Assembly (NCBI GenBank): GCA_946965045.2
Contig: OX337242.1
Span: 2,046,001 to 2,110,000, forward strand
Direction of reading: 5' to 3'
DNA from: Epithemia pelagica
Lineage: Eukaryota; Bacillariophyta; Bacillariophyceae; Surirellales; Surirellaceae
DNA length: 64,000 nt
In this document: positions 34,639-43,650 of the stretch, in pieces
Position numbering within the stretch: the first letter of the stretch is position 1
How the letters are laid out: each line of letters begins with the position of its first letter
Program-made: the position numbers and the translations under genes
The notes under the pieces: generated by a model
Told to the model about the DNA's origin: nothing
The model's input: only the letters and a program-made list of their open reading frames with translations
Databases searched by the model: none

Positions 34639-35352
34639 ATGGCTCCTTCCGATCTCAGTCGCGCCCTCTACGCCGAAAAATGGTCCTTGGCCACCAAATT
34701 GGTTTCCCAAAATCCTTGGTATGCCTCCCAATGGTCCAAACAGCCCAGTTTGTTTGATGGCAAGACACCCGCCCAAGTCTTGCCTCTCCATCAAGCAACA
34801 GTCAATGGTGCACCATTGTCATGTATTCGGGCCTTGGTTCATGCCTACCCATCGGCTCTTCGACAAGTCGAATCCTCCTTTCAACGCTTGCCCTTACATT
34901 GTGCCTGTCGCAAACAGGCATCGGCCGATGTCATTGAATACTTGGTCCAAAAATCAAAATCAGCCTGTTTGCAAGCCGATTCCATGAATCGGTTGCCCTT
35001 GCATTATGCCTTGACCAACGGTGCCGACGAATCTGTGGTACAAACCTTGATGCGATCCCATCCCCAAGCCGCCAAGGGATGTGATGTCTTGGGATGGACA
35101 CCGGTTCACATTGCACTATCGGTCGGTGCATCACCGAGTTTGTGTCAGTTATTGTTGGAACAACATCCCGAATCGGTCTTGATTCGTACCAATCGTGGCA
35201 CCAGTATGCGAAGTGTTATTCCTCGCAAGGCACCCAATCGACAAGAATTGCAATCCATGGTGGCAGAAACCAAGCAACATGTGGAACAAACAGTCAAACT
35301 TCCTGCCTTGAAACAAAAATCACTCCGGCCGTCGCGCATGGTGTTGGTATAA
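34639..35352 (+). CDS. Ankyrin-repeat protein, copy B
   Basis: 237 aa from ATG 34639, the same length as copy A and with only about five residue differences seen by eye (for example KPK to KSK and RAH to RSH). The four ankyrin-like units and basic C-terminus are preserved. The preceding ~120 bp are nearly identical to unit A, which supports the same start codon. Function and partner are unknown. Confidence 0.85.
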   Translation: MAPSDLSRALYAEKWSLATKLVSQNPWYASQWSKQPSLFDGKTPAQVLPLHQATVNGAPLSCIRALVHAYPSALRQVESSFQRLPLHCACRKQASADVIEYLVQKSKSACLQADSMNRLPLHYALTNGADESVVQTLMRSHPQAAKGCDVLGWTPVHIALSVGASPSLCQLLLEQHPESVLIRTNRGTSMRSVIPRKAPNRQELQSMVAETKQHVEQTVKLPALKQKSLRPSRMVLV

Positions 35353-36041
35353 CACAAGCTTATTTTAGTTCAACGACATGCAACCTCTTCTCCCCAACCA
35401 CCAGATTTTGAACTCTCTTTGTGATCTATATTATAACACAGAACGAGCAGAACCATGGGTATGTAAAAAAGCAGATGAAATTCCTCTTCAATTCAAACTA
35501 GCCATATTTCACTAGACTAATATAGAAGAATACACAGCACCATTCGTTCGTTTTGCCCATGGATCTGAACTGTTCTGTGTATTGATTTGCTCCCTGCTTT
35601 AGCTATCGTATTAGATCGCTTGAACGTGATAGGGTGAAATTCGGTTGTCCATGGGAGCTCCTTGTGCGTGGTCATTGCGAGCATTGATATCTCCTTGTAG
35701 CAGTAATGTAATATGATGGCTAGTACTCCTGAGGTTAGCAATTGCAATGCTTTTGGTTTTTGAGTTTGTTCTCGTTTCTCGCGCATGTCTGTGCGACTGC
35801 CTTCGGATGGACAGACAGAATACAGAATAGCATTCCGACTTCAGTCGCTCATTCCCAGGACGGAATCTCGCCATAAATCTCAACGATGAAGTGATTCGAT
35901 ACTTAATCGAGAAGGAATTCCAAAAGGACGACTCTAGGTATTTCAGTAGCCTTGCCTTTAAAAATTCTTTCGCAAAGTGCAAGAGTTGCTAATGGAACGA
36001 ATGAACGACCGAAACCGGAATCCCATGAACGAGAAAGGAAT
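35353..36041. other. Intergenic region up to the Copia element
   Basis: The first ~500 bp correspond to the tail of unit B, with about 180 bp not present in unit A. The rest is unique sequence. The last six bases, AGGAAT (36036-36041), are the candidate target-site duplication of the Copia element. No gene is seen. Confidence 0.5.
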
Positions 36042-36097
36042 TGTTGTTTTAACCGTGGTCACTGCCAATTAAAAGGGCCAACTAGTTTCGTAAAAGG

Positions 36098-37018
36098 TAG
36101 AGCTGGGTCAAGCGTCAAGCGCTCAAGCGCTCAAGCGCTTGACCTCTCAAGCGCTTGAGGAGCTCCAGCGCAGAAAGGGTGTTGCTTGAGAGCTCAAGCG
36201 CTCAAGCACCCGGACTACCGGAAAGTCCCTAAACGTAGCAAAAACCCTCATTCATCTGCCCTTCACACCTTTCCAAAATGCCCGAGAACTCCAGTGATGA
36301 TGAGAATGAGTCATCATACCATCCAGATGATGATAATGATGAGCAAGTGTCCGAAGAGGAACTAATAGCAGGAAGTTCCTTCTCCAACCAAGAGGGCAAG
36401 GACAGAAGTGGAGTTTGAAGTCAGTGACACGCTGGGAGAAATGATGGATGACGAAGAGGATGACAATGGAGACTCCAGGAAGATTTATAGTGGAGGGGTA
36501 TCCTATGCTACCATCTGCCGTCTTGAAATTGACAAGTTCCGTACAACGGCAGGACTTAAAATGTACTACGTGAACAAGGCTGGGACGAAAGTTGCACAAG
36601 ATCCTTTGCTCTCTTGGTGGAAAGGAAAGGCAAGTGAGTTTCCCAATATTTGGTGACTTGCTCTTAAGTATCTTGCCATGCCGGCAACAGCAGCCTCCTC
36701 TGAACGGGCATTCAGTATTGCTGGTCTGATAATCACGCCAAAACAATCATACTTTGATCCTTCAACAGTTTCTGATCTCCATTTTTGCGTGAGAACTGGG
36801 GAAGTATCTTCTAACAGAGTTTCCATTGCATATCAGTTACATAATAAGAGTAGTTACCATTTCACTAGAGGTATTGCAATGAGTCTATTGCCATAGTTTC
36901 CCGTGTTAGCCCTGTTCGCTGCCGCTTGAGCGCTTGAGCGCTTGAATTTGGTCCTAGCTCAAGCGCTCAAGCGCTTGAGTTCTCCAGCAGAAAAAAGCTG
37001 TTGCTTGACCCAGCTCTA
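36098..37018 (+). mobile_element. Non-autonomous hAT transposon nested in the Copia LTR
   Basis: A 921-bp element with 16-bp perfect terminal inverted repeats TAGAGCTGGGTCAAGC / GCTTGACCCAGCTCTA. It is flanked by a perfect 8-bp duplication GTAAAAGG (36090-36097 and 37019-37026), as expected for hAT elements. Both subterminal regions are packed with CAAGCGCT/AGCGCTTG motifs, several forming the 12-bp palindrome TCAAGCGCTTGA. The interior keeps an acidic N-terminal-like frame and a hATC dimerisation fragment but lacks the catalytic core of an autonomous transposase. Confidence 0.93.
36278..36896 (+). pseudogene. hAT transposase remnant (hATC dimerisation region)
   Basis: An acidic Ser/Asp/Glu-rich stretch begins at ATG 36278 in one frame. 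A second frame (about 36405-36896) carries DPLLSWWKGKASEFPNIW, then a TGA at 36654-36656, then LALKYLAMPATAASSERAFS followed by IAGLIITPKQ. This is the typical C-terminal hATC block used for transposase dimerisation. The DNA-binding BED finger and DDE catalytic region are missing, so the copy cannot mobilise itself. The frame change near 36400 and the stop mark it as degenerate or as a fusion left by internal deletion. Confidence 0.85.
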
Positions 37019-37194
37019 GTAAAAGGGGATTGAGGAAATTATAAGGGTATGGTCATGTTACGCTATGTGTGTGTATGTGCTGACGCAGTAGGGGCGTCAG
37101 TTGGGAAGTGTCGTATGGTGACGTGTGTCCATACGCACGTGGAGTTTCCCCCCAGGTTCCGAATGCACCGGGCGGCAACGGGGAACTTCCAACA

Positions 37195-37210
37195 CTCCCT
37201 CTCACTTTTC
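37195..37210 (-). other. Polypurine tract of the Copia element
   Basis: On the minus strand this reads GAAAAGTGAGAGGGAG directly before the 3' LTR, the expected position of the plus-strand primer for reverse transcription. One pyrimidine interrupts it. Confidence 0.75.
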
Positions 37211-37229
37211 AAATCGCACCCATTTGTGA

Positions 37230-40200
37230 CTACCATCCCAGGACCCGTTGACGCAGACGTTGTAGTGTGTCCTGTGGTAATGGTTGGGTGAGGTAATCAG
37301 CGAGTTGGTCCTCTGTGGCAACTTTATGAATCGTCACGCTCCCATCCTCCACATATGTTCTGAAGTGATGGAGCTTTACGTTCAAGTGTTTCGTGCGAGG
37401 CCTGAATTTGTACACTTTGGCCATTTCCAGAGCCCCGCTGTTGTCCTCGAATACTTTGCAGTGGACTTCCGCCTTTGTGTTATGGATCGTGATGCCCTGC
37501 TGTTGCATCTCCTCCAGGAGGCGCATGATTGGAATTGCGGCACGGAGTGCATAGGAGAGGCCGGTGTACTCGCTCTCGGTGGAGCTTAGAGCTATCTCCG
37601 TTTGCAGTTGGGATTTCCAGATTACGGGACATCCCATATATTGTATGATATATCCATGGCGTGATCTGGCCGTGTCTCGGTCATTCGATGCGTCCTCCCG
37701 TTTCCAATTGCCTGCGAAGTCCGCATCCACCCACACTTCCAGCCCCGCTTGTTTGTTGGGACGGAATGTCATACCTTGATCCCTCGTTGCTCGTAGGTAC
37801 CTCCCGATCCACCTGACCGCGTCTCCGTGTGGTTTACGTGGATTGGATGCGAACCTTGCGCACTGGTGAGTGGCATAGGCGATGTCGCTTCTCGACCCTG
37901 CCTCAATGTAGTTCATCATGCCCACGATGGAGCGGTAATTGAAGTTGTTGTCGAATGCGGGTTTTTCAAGATGTCGGTGCAGGATCTTCGATGGAGCTGC
38001 TGGTGTGTCTTTCGTGACAGCGTCCTTACCCAGGCGCAGTCCTTTCAAAACTTTGTCAATGAGGTGTGGCTGTGAGAACGTGATCTCCCCGTTGTCGTGT
38101 TTGTGGATGTTGACTCCCAGAAAGTCCTTTATGTCGCCTTCAACCGTGATATTGAGCTTGGCTGCCCGTATATCGTTGATTGCTTTGTCAATTTCGGCTT
38201 TGTCTGGGCCAACGATGATACTGTCATCTGTATAGAGCACGTAGATTACGCTCCCCCTGTAGAAGACACATTCATCCACTGACGACTTAGTAAAGCCCAC
38301 CTGTTCAACCAGCCTTTTGGAAAGGTGCTGGTACCATACCCGACCGGCCTGCTTTTGGCCGTACAGGTTGGCGTGGAGCTTGAGTACGTAGTCCTTTTTT
38401 GACTTTCCCTCGTCCAAGTCGTATCCCACAGGGAACTCCATGTAGACTTCCCTTTCCACTGGGGCTTGTGGGTACGCGAGGACATAGTCGATTTGTTGCG
38501 TGTGCCAATTGAACGCGGACACCAGTGCCAACACCAGTCTGATGGACGCCCATGATGCCACTGGGGCATAAGTCTGGTCGTAGTCGATTCCTTGTTCCAT
38601 CTTTGATCCATCGAAGTTGAGACGTGCTTTGTGTGTTTTGATGTCACGTGTCAGGATGTCTCTTTTTCTTCGCATCTGCCAGACTGCCTTGAAGATGCGT
38701 TGGCCTTTTGGGACCGTGTCTCGGCGTACAATGGATAGATTTCCGTCCTCCATTTGCCTTTCCATTTCTTTTTGCATCCCTTTTATAAATTCCGCCCTGT
38801 CCGGCTCTTTCATAGCCTCGTGGTGATACATTGTATCTGGGTCGGAAATTGCTGCCTTGTACGCCATGAGTGGGTTTCCCATGTCATCCATGTCGTCTTG
38901 CGGCACGAGGGTTGACAATGCAAACAACTCCCCTGGGACAGTCGTCTCGTCCTCGATTTCCGATGACATCACCTCGATAAGGCGCTGTGTCGGTTTTCGT
39001 AGTCGGCCTGATCGTGTCCGAATGTGGTTGGTTGTTTGTTGTTGTGGGAGTTGCCGCTCCCTCTGGCCTTGTGCTCCCTCTGAATCCTGTGGAGGCGTTC
39101 GATCCATGGTTGGTCCATGTTGTGCTTGTTGTGGTGGCGTCCCACCTGATGGACTCCTGTTTGGATTGTGGATGGGTGCTTGGTCCGGCCTTTCGTTGTT
39201 TGGCGATGGTTGTTGCCTTTCGTTCAGTGGGTTACCGTTGGGAGTGTGTTGTGGGGCTCCCTCTTGCCCCTTTTGCCTCCTTCGTCGTTTTCCCTTTTGG
39301 CCCACTTTCATTTGTCCGGCTCGTTTGGCTTCCATGAAGTGGGTGCTCACTTGCCATGTTGAGGACAGTTGTTCCTGTTGGAGCGTATGGAAGCTGCTGT
39401 CGAACCGTACGTGGAACTGTGGACTCACGTGTCCTGTGTGACGGTTCAGGACCAGAGCCACGTTCCTGTTGTGGATTGGGGACTGTCCCAAGTATATTCC
39501 CACTCGTGCTCGGTTCTCCCATTTGTTGTGTGGCTTATTACTCTGTAACTTTTTGTCCAACACATACACGGGGCATCCGAACGGCCTCCAGTGTTTCTTA
39601 TTGGTGTTGATAGCCGATTGGGAGAAGAGTTGGAGAGGTGATTGTTTTGATTCGTGCTGCATATTTGGGCTGGCATTGATGCAGTCATTCGCGTGGCGCA
39701 CTGCGTAGGGCCATAGATTGGCCGTGATCGCTTGTGGCCATCGTTTATTTGCATGAAGCAGCATCGTCCGGGCCATCTCTTGCAGCTCCCGGATTCTTCG
39801 TTCGGCCTTGCCGTTCGAATGGTGGGCTCCCACTGCAGCGAAGGTGAGGTCTTGCCCCTGGTCGTGACATGCCTTGACCCATCCATGTGCCTTGAATATA
39901 CCGTTGTCGGCATGGTATGCACGCACTGTCACTCCTCGATTGAGTGCGAATCGTTCGAACGCCAATTTACCTTGTAGCGTTTCTTCCACCGTTGATGTTT
40001 TCTGCAGGAACGTGAAGCCCAGGGACGTTGCTTGGTCGACATAGACCGTTGCATACTTGTAGCGCTTTTTCGTGATAAACCCGGTCATCTGCGCTACGAG
40101 TCCTGGTGTTGGCGAGACCAATTGGTCCACAGAGACTACCATTCCTGGTTTCTCCGGAGGGGACTTGTTCGTCCAATCCTTAGATGTCCTGGTGCGCCAT

Positions 40201-41492
40201 GCCCGTTTCGTTGCTTTCGCAAAATTGCACGCTGAGCAGACCGGTACGTGACATTTCGCTAGCCGTTTTGGCAATATGCCATCCTTTGCCATCTGTTGTA
40301 ACTTGGCAAAAGGGAGGTGGCCAAAGTCATAATGGTACCTTAGCAGCTCCGCCTCTGCCGACGGACTTTGTTCCTCTTCATGGGGGATGATGTCTGGTGG
40401 TGGTGGTGTTGCGTCTTCGGTTGTTTTACCGTCTAGATCAAAATCAAACTTGCGTGGTTCCGCGTCGTCTGTTTGTTGGGTTGCTGCATCAGTTGTTGCC
40501 ATGCTGGTCTGCTTCGGAATGGCTCGATGCCATTGAGGTGCCTGGACGGGGTAGGTCGTTTCGTCGTTGTCTCCCTCGTCGTCGGACACCACCATTGATG
40601 GCATGGCCTGATGTTGCAATAGTGGATCTTTGTCGTAGGAGTGGTCGTGTTCAGTCCCACATTCCCTACAGTAATTATGGTACTGCTTGTACCCACTCGC
40701 GAGATGGAACGTGGCCACATTGTTGCCTTGAGTATCTATTGGGATCGTCTTACGTGATTGACGGTCGTCCCAGAAGAGTACTACTTCCGTGCCGGTGGTT
40801 ATTTCTCCCGCCCCACCACGCTTTTCACTGTTTTTCCGAGTCTGCGCCCAGTGTTGTGGGCTCAGTAGTCGGACTTTGCCTTCGGGGACATAGTACGAAT
40901 TGGGGATCACCATTTTATGGATCTTTCCTTGATCGTCCTCCCATTCCCAATGGATGGTCCCTGACCACACTTCAAACGTCTTTGCGCCCCCAAATCCTTT
41001 GATTGCTCTGTTACATTGCTTCAAAGAACCTGGTATGTCGCTCCGTACGTGGGTTATGCAGCCTGAACATCTGTTGTCGATACCGATCGTGGTCGAGTCC
41101 GAGTCAAACGGGTGGCAATTGGTTGCTGCTGCGCACTTTGCCGCCATTGCCATGATGGCTGCGCTGCATATTACCTTTTTCATTCTTGTTTGTCTCCGTT
41201 GTCTCATTCTCTTCTTCTCTTTCGTGTGCAGGAGTTTCTTGTCTGCCCATTCCGCCATGTTTCCGATTACCTCGTTGGTTGTCGTGATGGCGTGGTGCAT
41301 CCAATCCTCCTTGTTTGTAATTGTCTTGTGTTCCTCCTCCATTTGTACGATGACTATGGTGAGCTTTATTGCTGCTTCCACCGTGATCATCATTTGTTTG
41401 AGGAGGTGGACGAATGTGCTGATCCACAGGTACGTGATTATGTCTTCGAGGGAGAGGTTGGAGTACATGTGTAATATCGGAATTACTAACAT
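37230..41492 (-). CDS. pol: Copia pol polyprotein (PR-IN-RT-RNase H)
   Basis: 1,420 aa, uninterrupted. The N-terminal ~110 residues are hydrophobic or basic without a known domain. The protease region near 139-146 has IGIDNRCSG where most aspartic proteases have D-S/T-G. The integrase zinc region has paired His (YHYDFGH) and Cys (CHVPVCSAC). The integrase core has VSVDQLVS, YHADNGIF and NGKAERRIREL, supplying the D-D-E triad. The reverse transcriptase has the conserved motifs QIDYVLAYPQA and YVLYTDDSII, with YTDD in place of the common YVDD. RNase H shows VDADFAGNW and LSSTESEYTGL. All catalytic acidic residues of integrase, RT and RNase H are present, so the protein looks active. It shares the frame with gag, 30 nt downstream of the second gag stop. 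Transcription should start in the LTR at 43004-43227. Confidence 0.93.
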   Translation of the reverse strand: MLVIPILHMYSNLSLEDIITYLWISTFVHLLKQMMITVEAAIKLTIVIVQMEEEHKTITNKEDWMHHAITTTNEVIGNMAEWADKKLLHTKEKKRMRQRRQTRMKKVICSAAIMAMAAKCAAATNCHPFDSDSTTIGIDNRCSGCITHVRSDIPGSLKQCNRAIKGFGGAKTFEVWSGTIHWEWEDDQGKIHKMVIPNSYYVPEGKVRLLSPQHWAQTRKNSEKRGGAGEITTGTEVVLFWDDRQSRKTIPIDTQGNNVATFHLASGYKQYHNYCRECGTEHDHSYDKDPLLQHQAMPSMVVSDDEGDNDETTYPVQAPQWHRAIPKQTSMATTDAATQQTDDAEPRKFDFDLDGKTTEDATPPPPDIIPHEEEQSPSAEAELLRYHYDFGHLPFAKLQQMAKDGILPKRLAKCHVPVCSACNFAKATKRAWRTRTSKDWTNKSPPEKPGMVVSVDQLVSPTPGLVAQMTGFITKKRYKYATVYVDQATSLGFTFLQKTSTVEETLQGKLAFERFALNRGVTVRAYHADNGIFKAHGWVKACHDQGQDLTFAAVGAHHSNGKAERRIRELQEMARTMLLHANKRWPQAITANLWPYAVRHANDCINASPNMQHESKQSPLQLFSQSAINTNKKHWRPFGCPVYVLDKKLQSNKPHNKWENRARVGIYLGQSPIHNRNVALVLNRHTGHVSPQFHVRFDSSFHTLQQEQLSSTWQVSTHFMEAKRAGQMKVGQKGKRRRRQKGQEGAPQHTPNGNPLNERQQPSPNNERPDQAPIHNPNRSPSGGTPPQQAQHGPTMDRTPPQDSEGAQGQRERQLPQQQTTNHIRTRSGRLRKPTQRLIEVMSSEIEDETTVPGELFALSTLVPQDDMDDMGNPLMAYKAAISDPDTMYHHEAMKEPDRAEFIKGMQKEMERQMEDGNLSIVRRDTVPKGQRIFKAVWQMRRKRDILTRDIKTHKARLNFDGSKMEQGIDYDQTYAPVASWASIRLVLALVSAFNWHTQQIDYVLAYPQAPVEREVYMEFPVGYDLDEGKSKKDYVLKLHANLYGQKQAGRVWYQHLSKRLVEQVGFTKSSVDECVFYRGSVIYVLYTDDSIIVGPDKAEIDKAINDIRAAKLNITVEGDIKDFLGVNIHKHDNGEITFSQPHLIDKVLKGLRLGKDAVTKDTPAAPSKILHRHLEKPAFDNNFNYRSIVGMMNYIEAGSRSDIAYATHQCARFASNPRKPHGDAVRWIGRYLRATRDQGMTFRPNKQAGLEVWVDADFAGNWKREDASNDRDTARSRHGYIIQYMGCPVIWKSQLQTEIALSSTESEYTGLSYALRAAIPIMRLLEEMQQQGITIHNTKAEVHCKVFEDNSGALEMAKVYKFRPRTKHLNVKLHHFRTYVEDGSVTIHKVATEDQLADYLTQPLPQDTLQRLRQRVLGW

Positions 41493-41522
41493 TGTTACTG
41501 GTTTCCACCCTCTCCATAGGAG

Positions 41523-42917
41523 TCACGATTCGTAATCAGAGTCCTCCTGCTCGTTCTCCATGCTCTTGATCAGTGTCTCATGCACCACTGCCATCTTCAG
41601 AGCTTCTTTCTTCTTCTTTTCTTCTTTTGCGTCCGTTTTTGGTGCTGGTTTCGCATACCCTTTACAATCCGCTGGCTTGTGGGTCCTCCACTTGCCGCCA
41701 CATTTGCCGCCTGTGGTTTCATCGCACCAGTACCACTTGGTACCATTCCAAGTATGGTACTTTGTCAGGCTTTCCTGTTTCGGCTTCGTGTGATCTTTGA
41801 GCCATCCTGGTCATTCGGGTTTCTGCTTGGTGTTCTCCGGTTTTGCTTTGGTGCCTTTCTTGTGGACTCCATCTTTTCCTTTTGCCTTGTCCGCGTTGTT
41901 CTTGCTGGACTGCTTTTTGAGGTGGAGTACCTTGGCCTGGAGGGCCAATACCTCCTTTTGGTGCTGGGTTGGTTGCTCCCATTCGTCGCGCGTCACTTGT
42001 TTCTTGTAGAAGTTGACAGCGCGGACCATCAATTCATTTGCGTTCGTGATGACATTGGATCCGTCTTCATGGCCGTCTTCAATCTTTTGGATATAATCCT
42101 GAAAACAGTCGTCCTTGACGGCTTTGTAGCCTTTAAACAAGTTAACGATTAGGTCTAGTGACGTGTGTCCTCTGGATGCCAATCCATCAACTTGGCTTTG
42201 CACGTAGGCGTTGAATGCGACGATATCAGACCTGTTCGTCTCGATGTAACGATCGAGGTTTGTTAGGTTCAGTCGCAACGTAGTGACACTCGCGTTAGAG
42301 TCAAGGTAACTCTCGCGAATCACGACCTTGAAGAGGCATCCTCTTGCATCTTCCCCATTCACCTTGGTATCATTCGTCCAAATTTGGATACGTTGAATGC
42401 CGGTTGGTGAGAGTGAGTTCATGATTAAGTCATGAAGCATCTTGGAGTTCTGCGAGTTCCTGGTGTTCTGTCCGATGAATGTCGTTTCGTAGGCCTTGAT
42501 TTCCTCCAACGTCAAGCGTCCATAATCCGTGATCATGTTGACAGCTGGTGGTGCGACTCCTCCTGGAGGTGCCGGAACTGTTACCATGCAGTTGGCTCCG
42601 TTCTCGAGCATTCCGAGGTCGCGAGCCCGCGTATGGAGTAGATTCACGAATAGTTGGAACCTGCCTGGCTCTACATCAAACTTCTCGTCGGTCAAGAATA
42701 AGGATCTCGTTGCCTGTTCGTAGTACTTCCTGCCTTCTTTTGTGCCAAAATCCAGGGTGTTTGCAATCCCTGATCGCAAGGGAGTACGGAGGAAAGGTCC
42801 TGCAGCTGGTGCTCCTGGTCCAGCAGCTGCTTGCGCTATTGCGTTCTGGATCGCAGCGGATGCATCGTTCAGGGCTTGAACAAGTGCTTGGGCGTCTGCT
42901 CCAGCTGCGTCTCCCAT
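41523..42917 (-). CDS. gag: Copia gag with an internal TGA codon
   Basis: From ATG 42917 the frame encodes an Ala-rich N-terminus and a helical capsid-like region of 368 aa, ending at a TGA at 41811-41813. The same frame then stays open for ~95 codons to a TGA at 41523-41525. This second part encodes a zinc-knuckle-like cluster with Cys, Cys, His and Cys in the pattern WCDETTGGKCGGKW...HKPADC, plus a Lys/Glu-rich tail. A nucleic-acid-binding knuckle is expected at the C-terminus of gag, so the internal TGA either disables this copy or is read through. Gag packages the RNA in the cytoplasmic particle. Confidence 0.8.
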
Positions 42918-43003
42918 GTTCACTTGCTCTCCTGAAAGTAGTTCACGGCACAAATCGGTGAGTTTTTCTTATGAAAGGTCACAGTTATCGCGCAGAGGAA
43001 GCG

Positions 43004-43227
43004 TGTTGTTTTAACCGTGGTCACTGCCGATTAAAAGGGCCAACTAGTTTCGTAAAAGGGGATTGAGTAAATTATAAGGGTACGGTCATGTTACGCTATG
43101 TGTGTGTATGTGCTGACGCAGTAGGGGCGTCAGTTGGGAAGTGTCGTATGGTGACGTGTGTCCATACGCACGTGGAGTTTCCCCCCAGGTTCCGAATGCA
43201 CCGGGCGGCAACGGGGAACTTCCAACA
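43004..43227 (-). repeat. Copia 5' LTR
   Basis: 224-bp LTR with TGTTG/CAACA ends. It differs from the 3' LTR at about three positions (near 43029, 43069 and 43082). It should contain the promoter for the minus-strand element. Confidence 0.93.
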
Positions 43228-43650
43228 AGGAATCTTGCGTTTGCGATGAATGCACCATGATGGAATGATGTCTGACACTCCTGTTCCATTGGATTGATTT
43301 GGTTGACATGGTCGAAGTGCATGGATGGTAAGTGGTAAGCGTGCTTCGGATAAGTGCCGCACAAGTCCCTACCCCCCACGAGCGGATCGACTCCGCTGGT
43401 TGTGGAGGGAAACAGTTCACAGAACAGAGACGGAGTCTTCTCCCTCCATTACCTTTTTGACAGAGCAGCTAGTCATGAGGGAGTTGGAAAGTAGAGAGTA
43501 CTAACAAGACGTAGATAATCGAACTAGATTCAATGCCATAGCATAATGTAATCATGCATATTGTAGAAATGGATTATGTAGAACTCATGAATTTAACTGA
43601 GGTGTTGGTGAATTGCTCCACGCAGACGACTCCCAAGAGCGCAATGTGGT
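43228..43650. other. Intergenic region, no gene seen
   Basis: Begins with the second AGGAAT target-site copy. Short overlapping open frames exist, but none has coding character. It lies downstream of the gene at 43651-44490. Confidence 0.5.

Larger units (their letters stand above)
21538..35852. repeat. Tandem duplication, unit B (~14.3 kb)
   Basis: Direct repeat of 7392-21530 with the same four genes in the same order and orientation. Similarity by eye is very high in the IMP2, channel and ankyrin parts, lower (~80%) in DUF3638 exon 2 overall, and about 60% at protein level in exons 3-4. The right edge fades near 35852, about 190 bp before the Copia element. Confidence 0.93.
36042..37194 (-). 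repeat. Copia 3' LTR, split by a hAT insertion
   Basis: LTR sequence runs 36042-36097 and resumes at 37019-37194; bases 37019-37026 repeat 36090-36097. After removing the insert and one 8-bp copy it aligns end to end with 43004-43227. It begins TGTTGTTTTAACC and ends GGGAACTTCCAACA on the plus strand. Confidence 0.93.
36042..43227 (-). mobile_element. Copia-type LTR retrotransposon, near-intact
   Basis: Two LTRs with TGTTG/CAACA ends bound a minus-strand gag and pol. The repeated AGGAA(T) flanks both ends (36036-36041 and 43228-43233). The LTRs (224 bp without the hAT insert) differ at about three positions, so the insertion is young. The order protease, integrase, reverse transcriptase, RNase H is the Copia (Ty1) order. 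Total length is 7,186 bp, of which 929 bp are the hAT insert plus its extra 8-bp target copy. The pol frame is intact; gag carries an in-frame TGA. No primer-binding site complementary to initiator Met tRNA is evident next to the 5' LTR. Confidence 0.93.

Noticed and set aside
36110-36205. CRISPR-like repeats
   Set aside because: The repeated AAGCGCTC units have no regular spacers and sit within hAT subterminal regions of a eukaryotic genome.
38857-39441. 194-codon Cys-rich plus-strand frame
   Set aside because: Antisense to the integrase-RT linker of the Copia pol gene; no domain.
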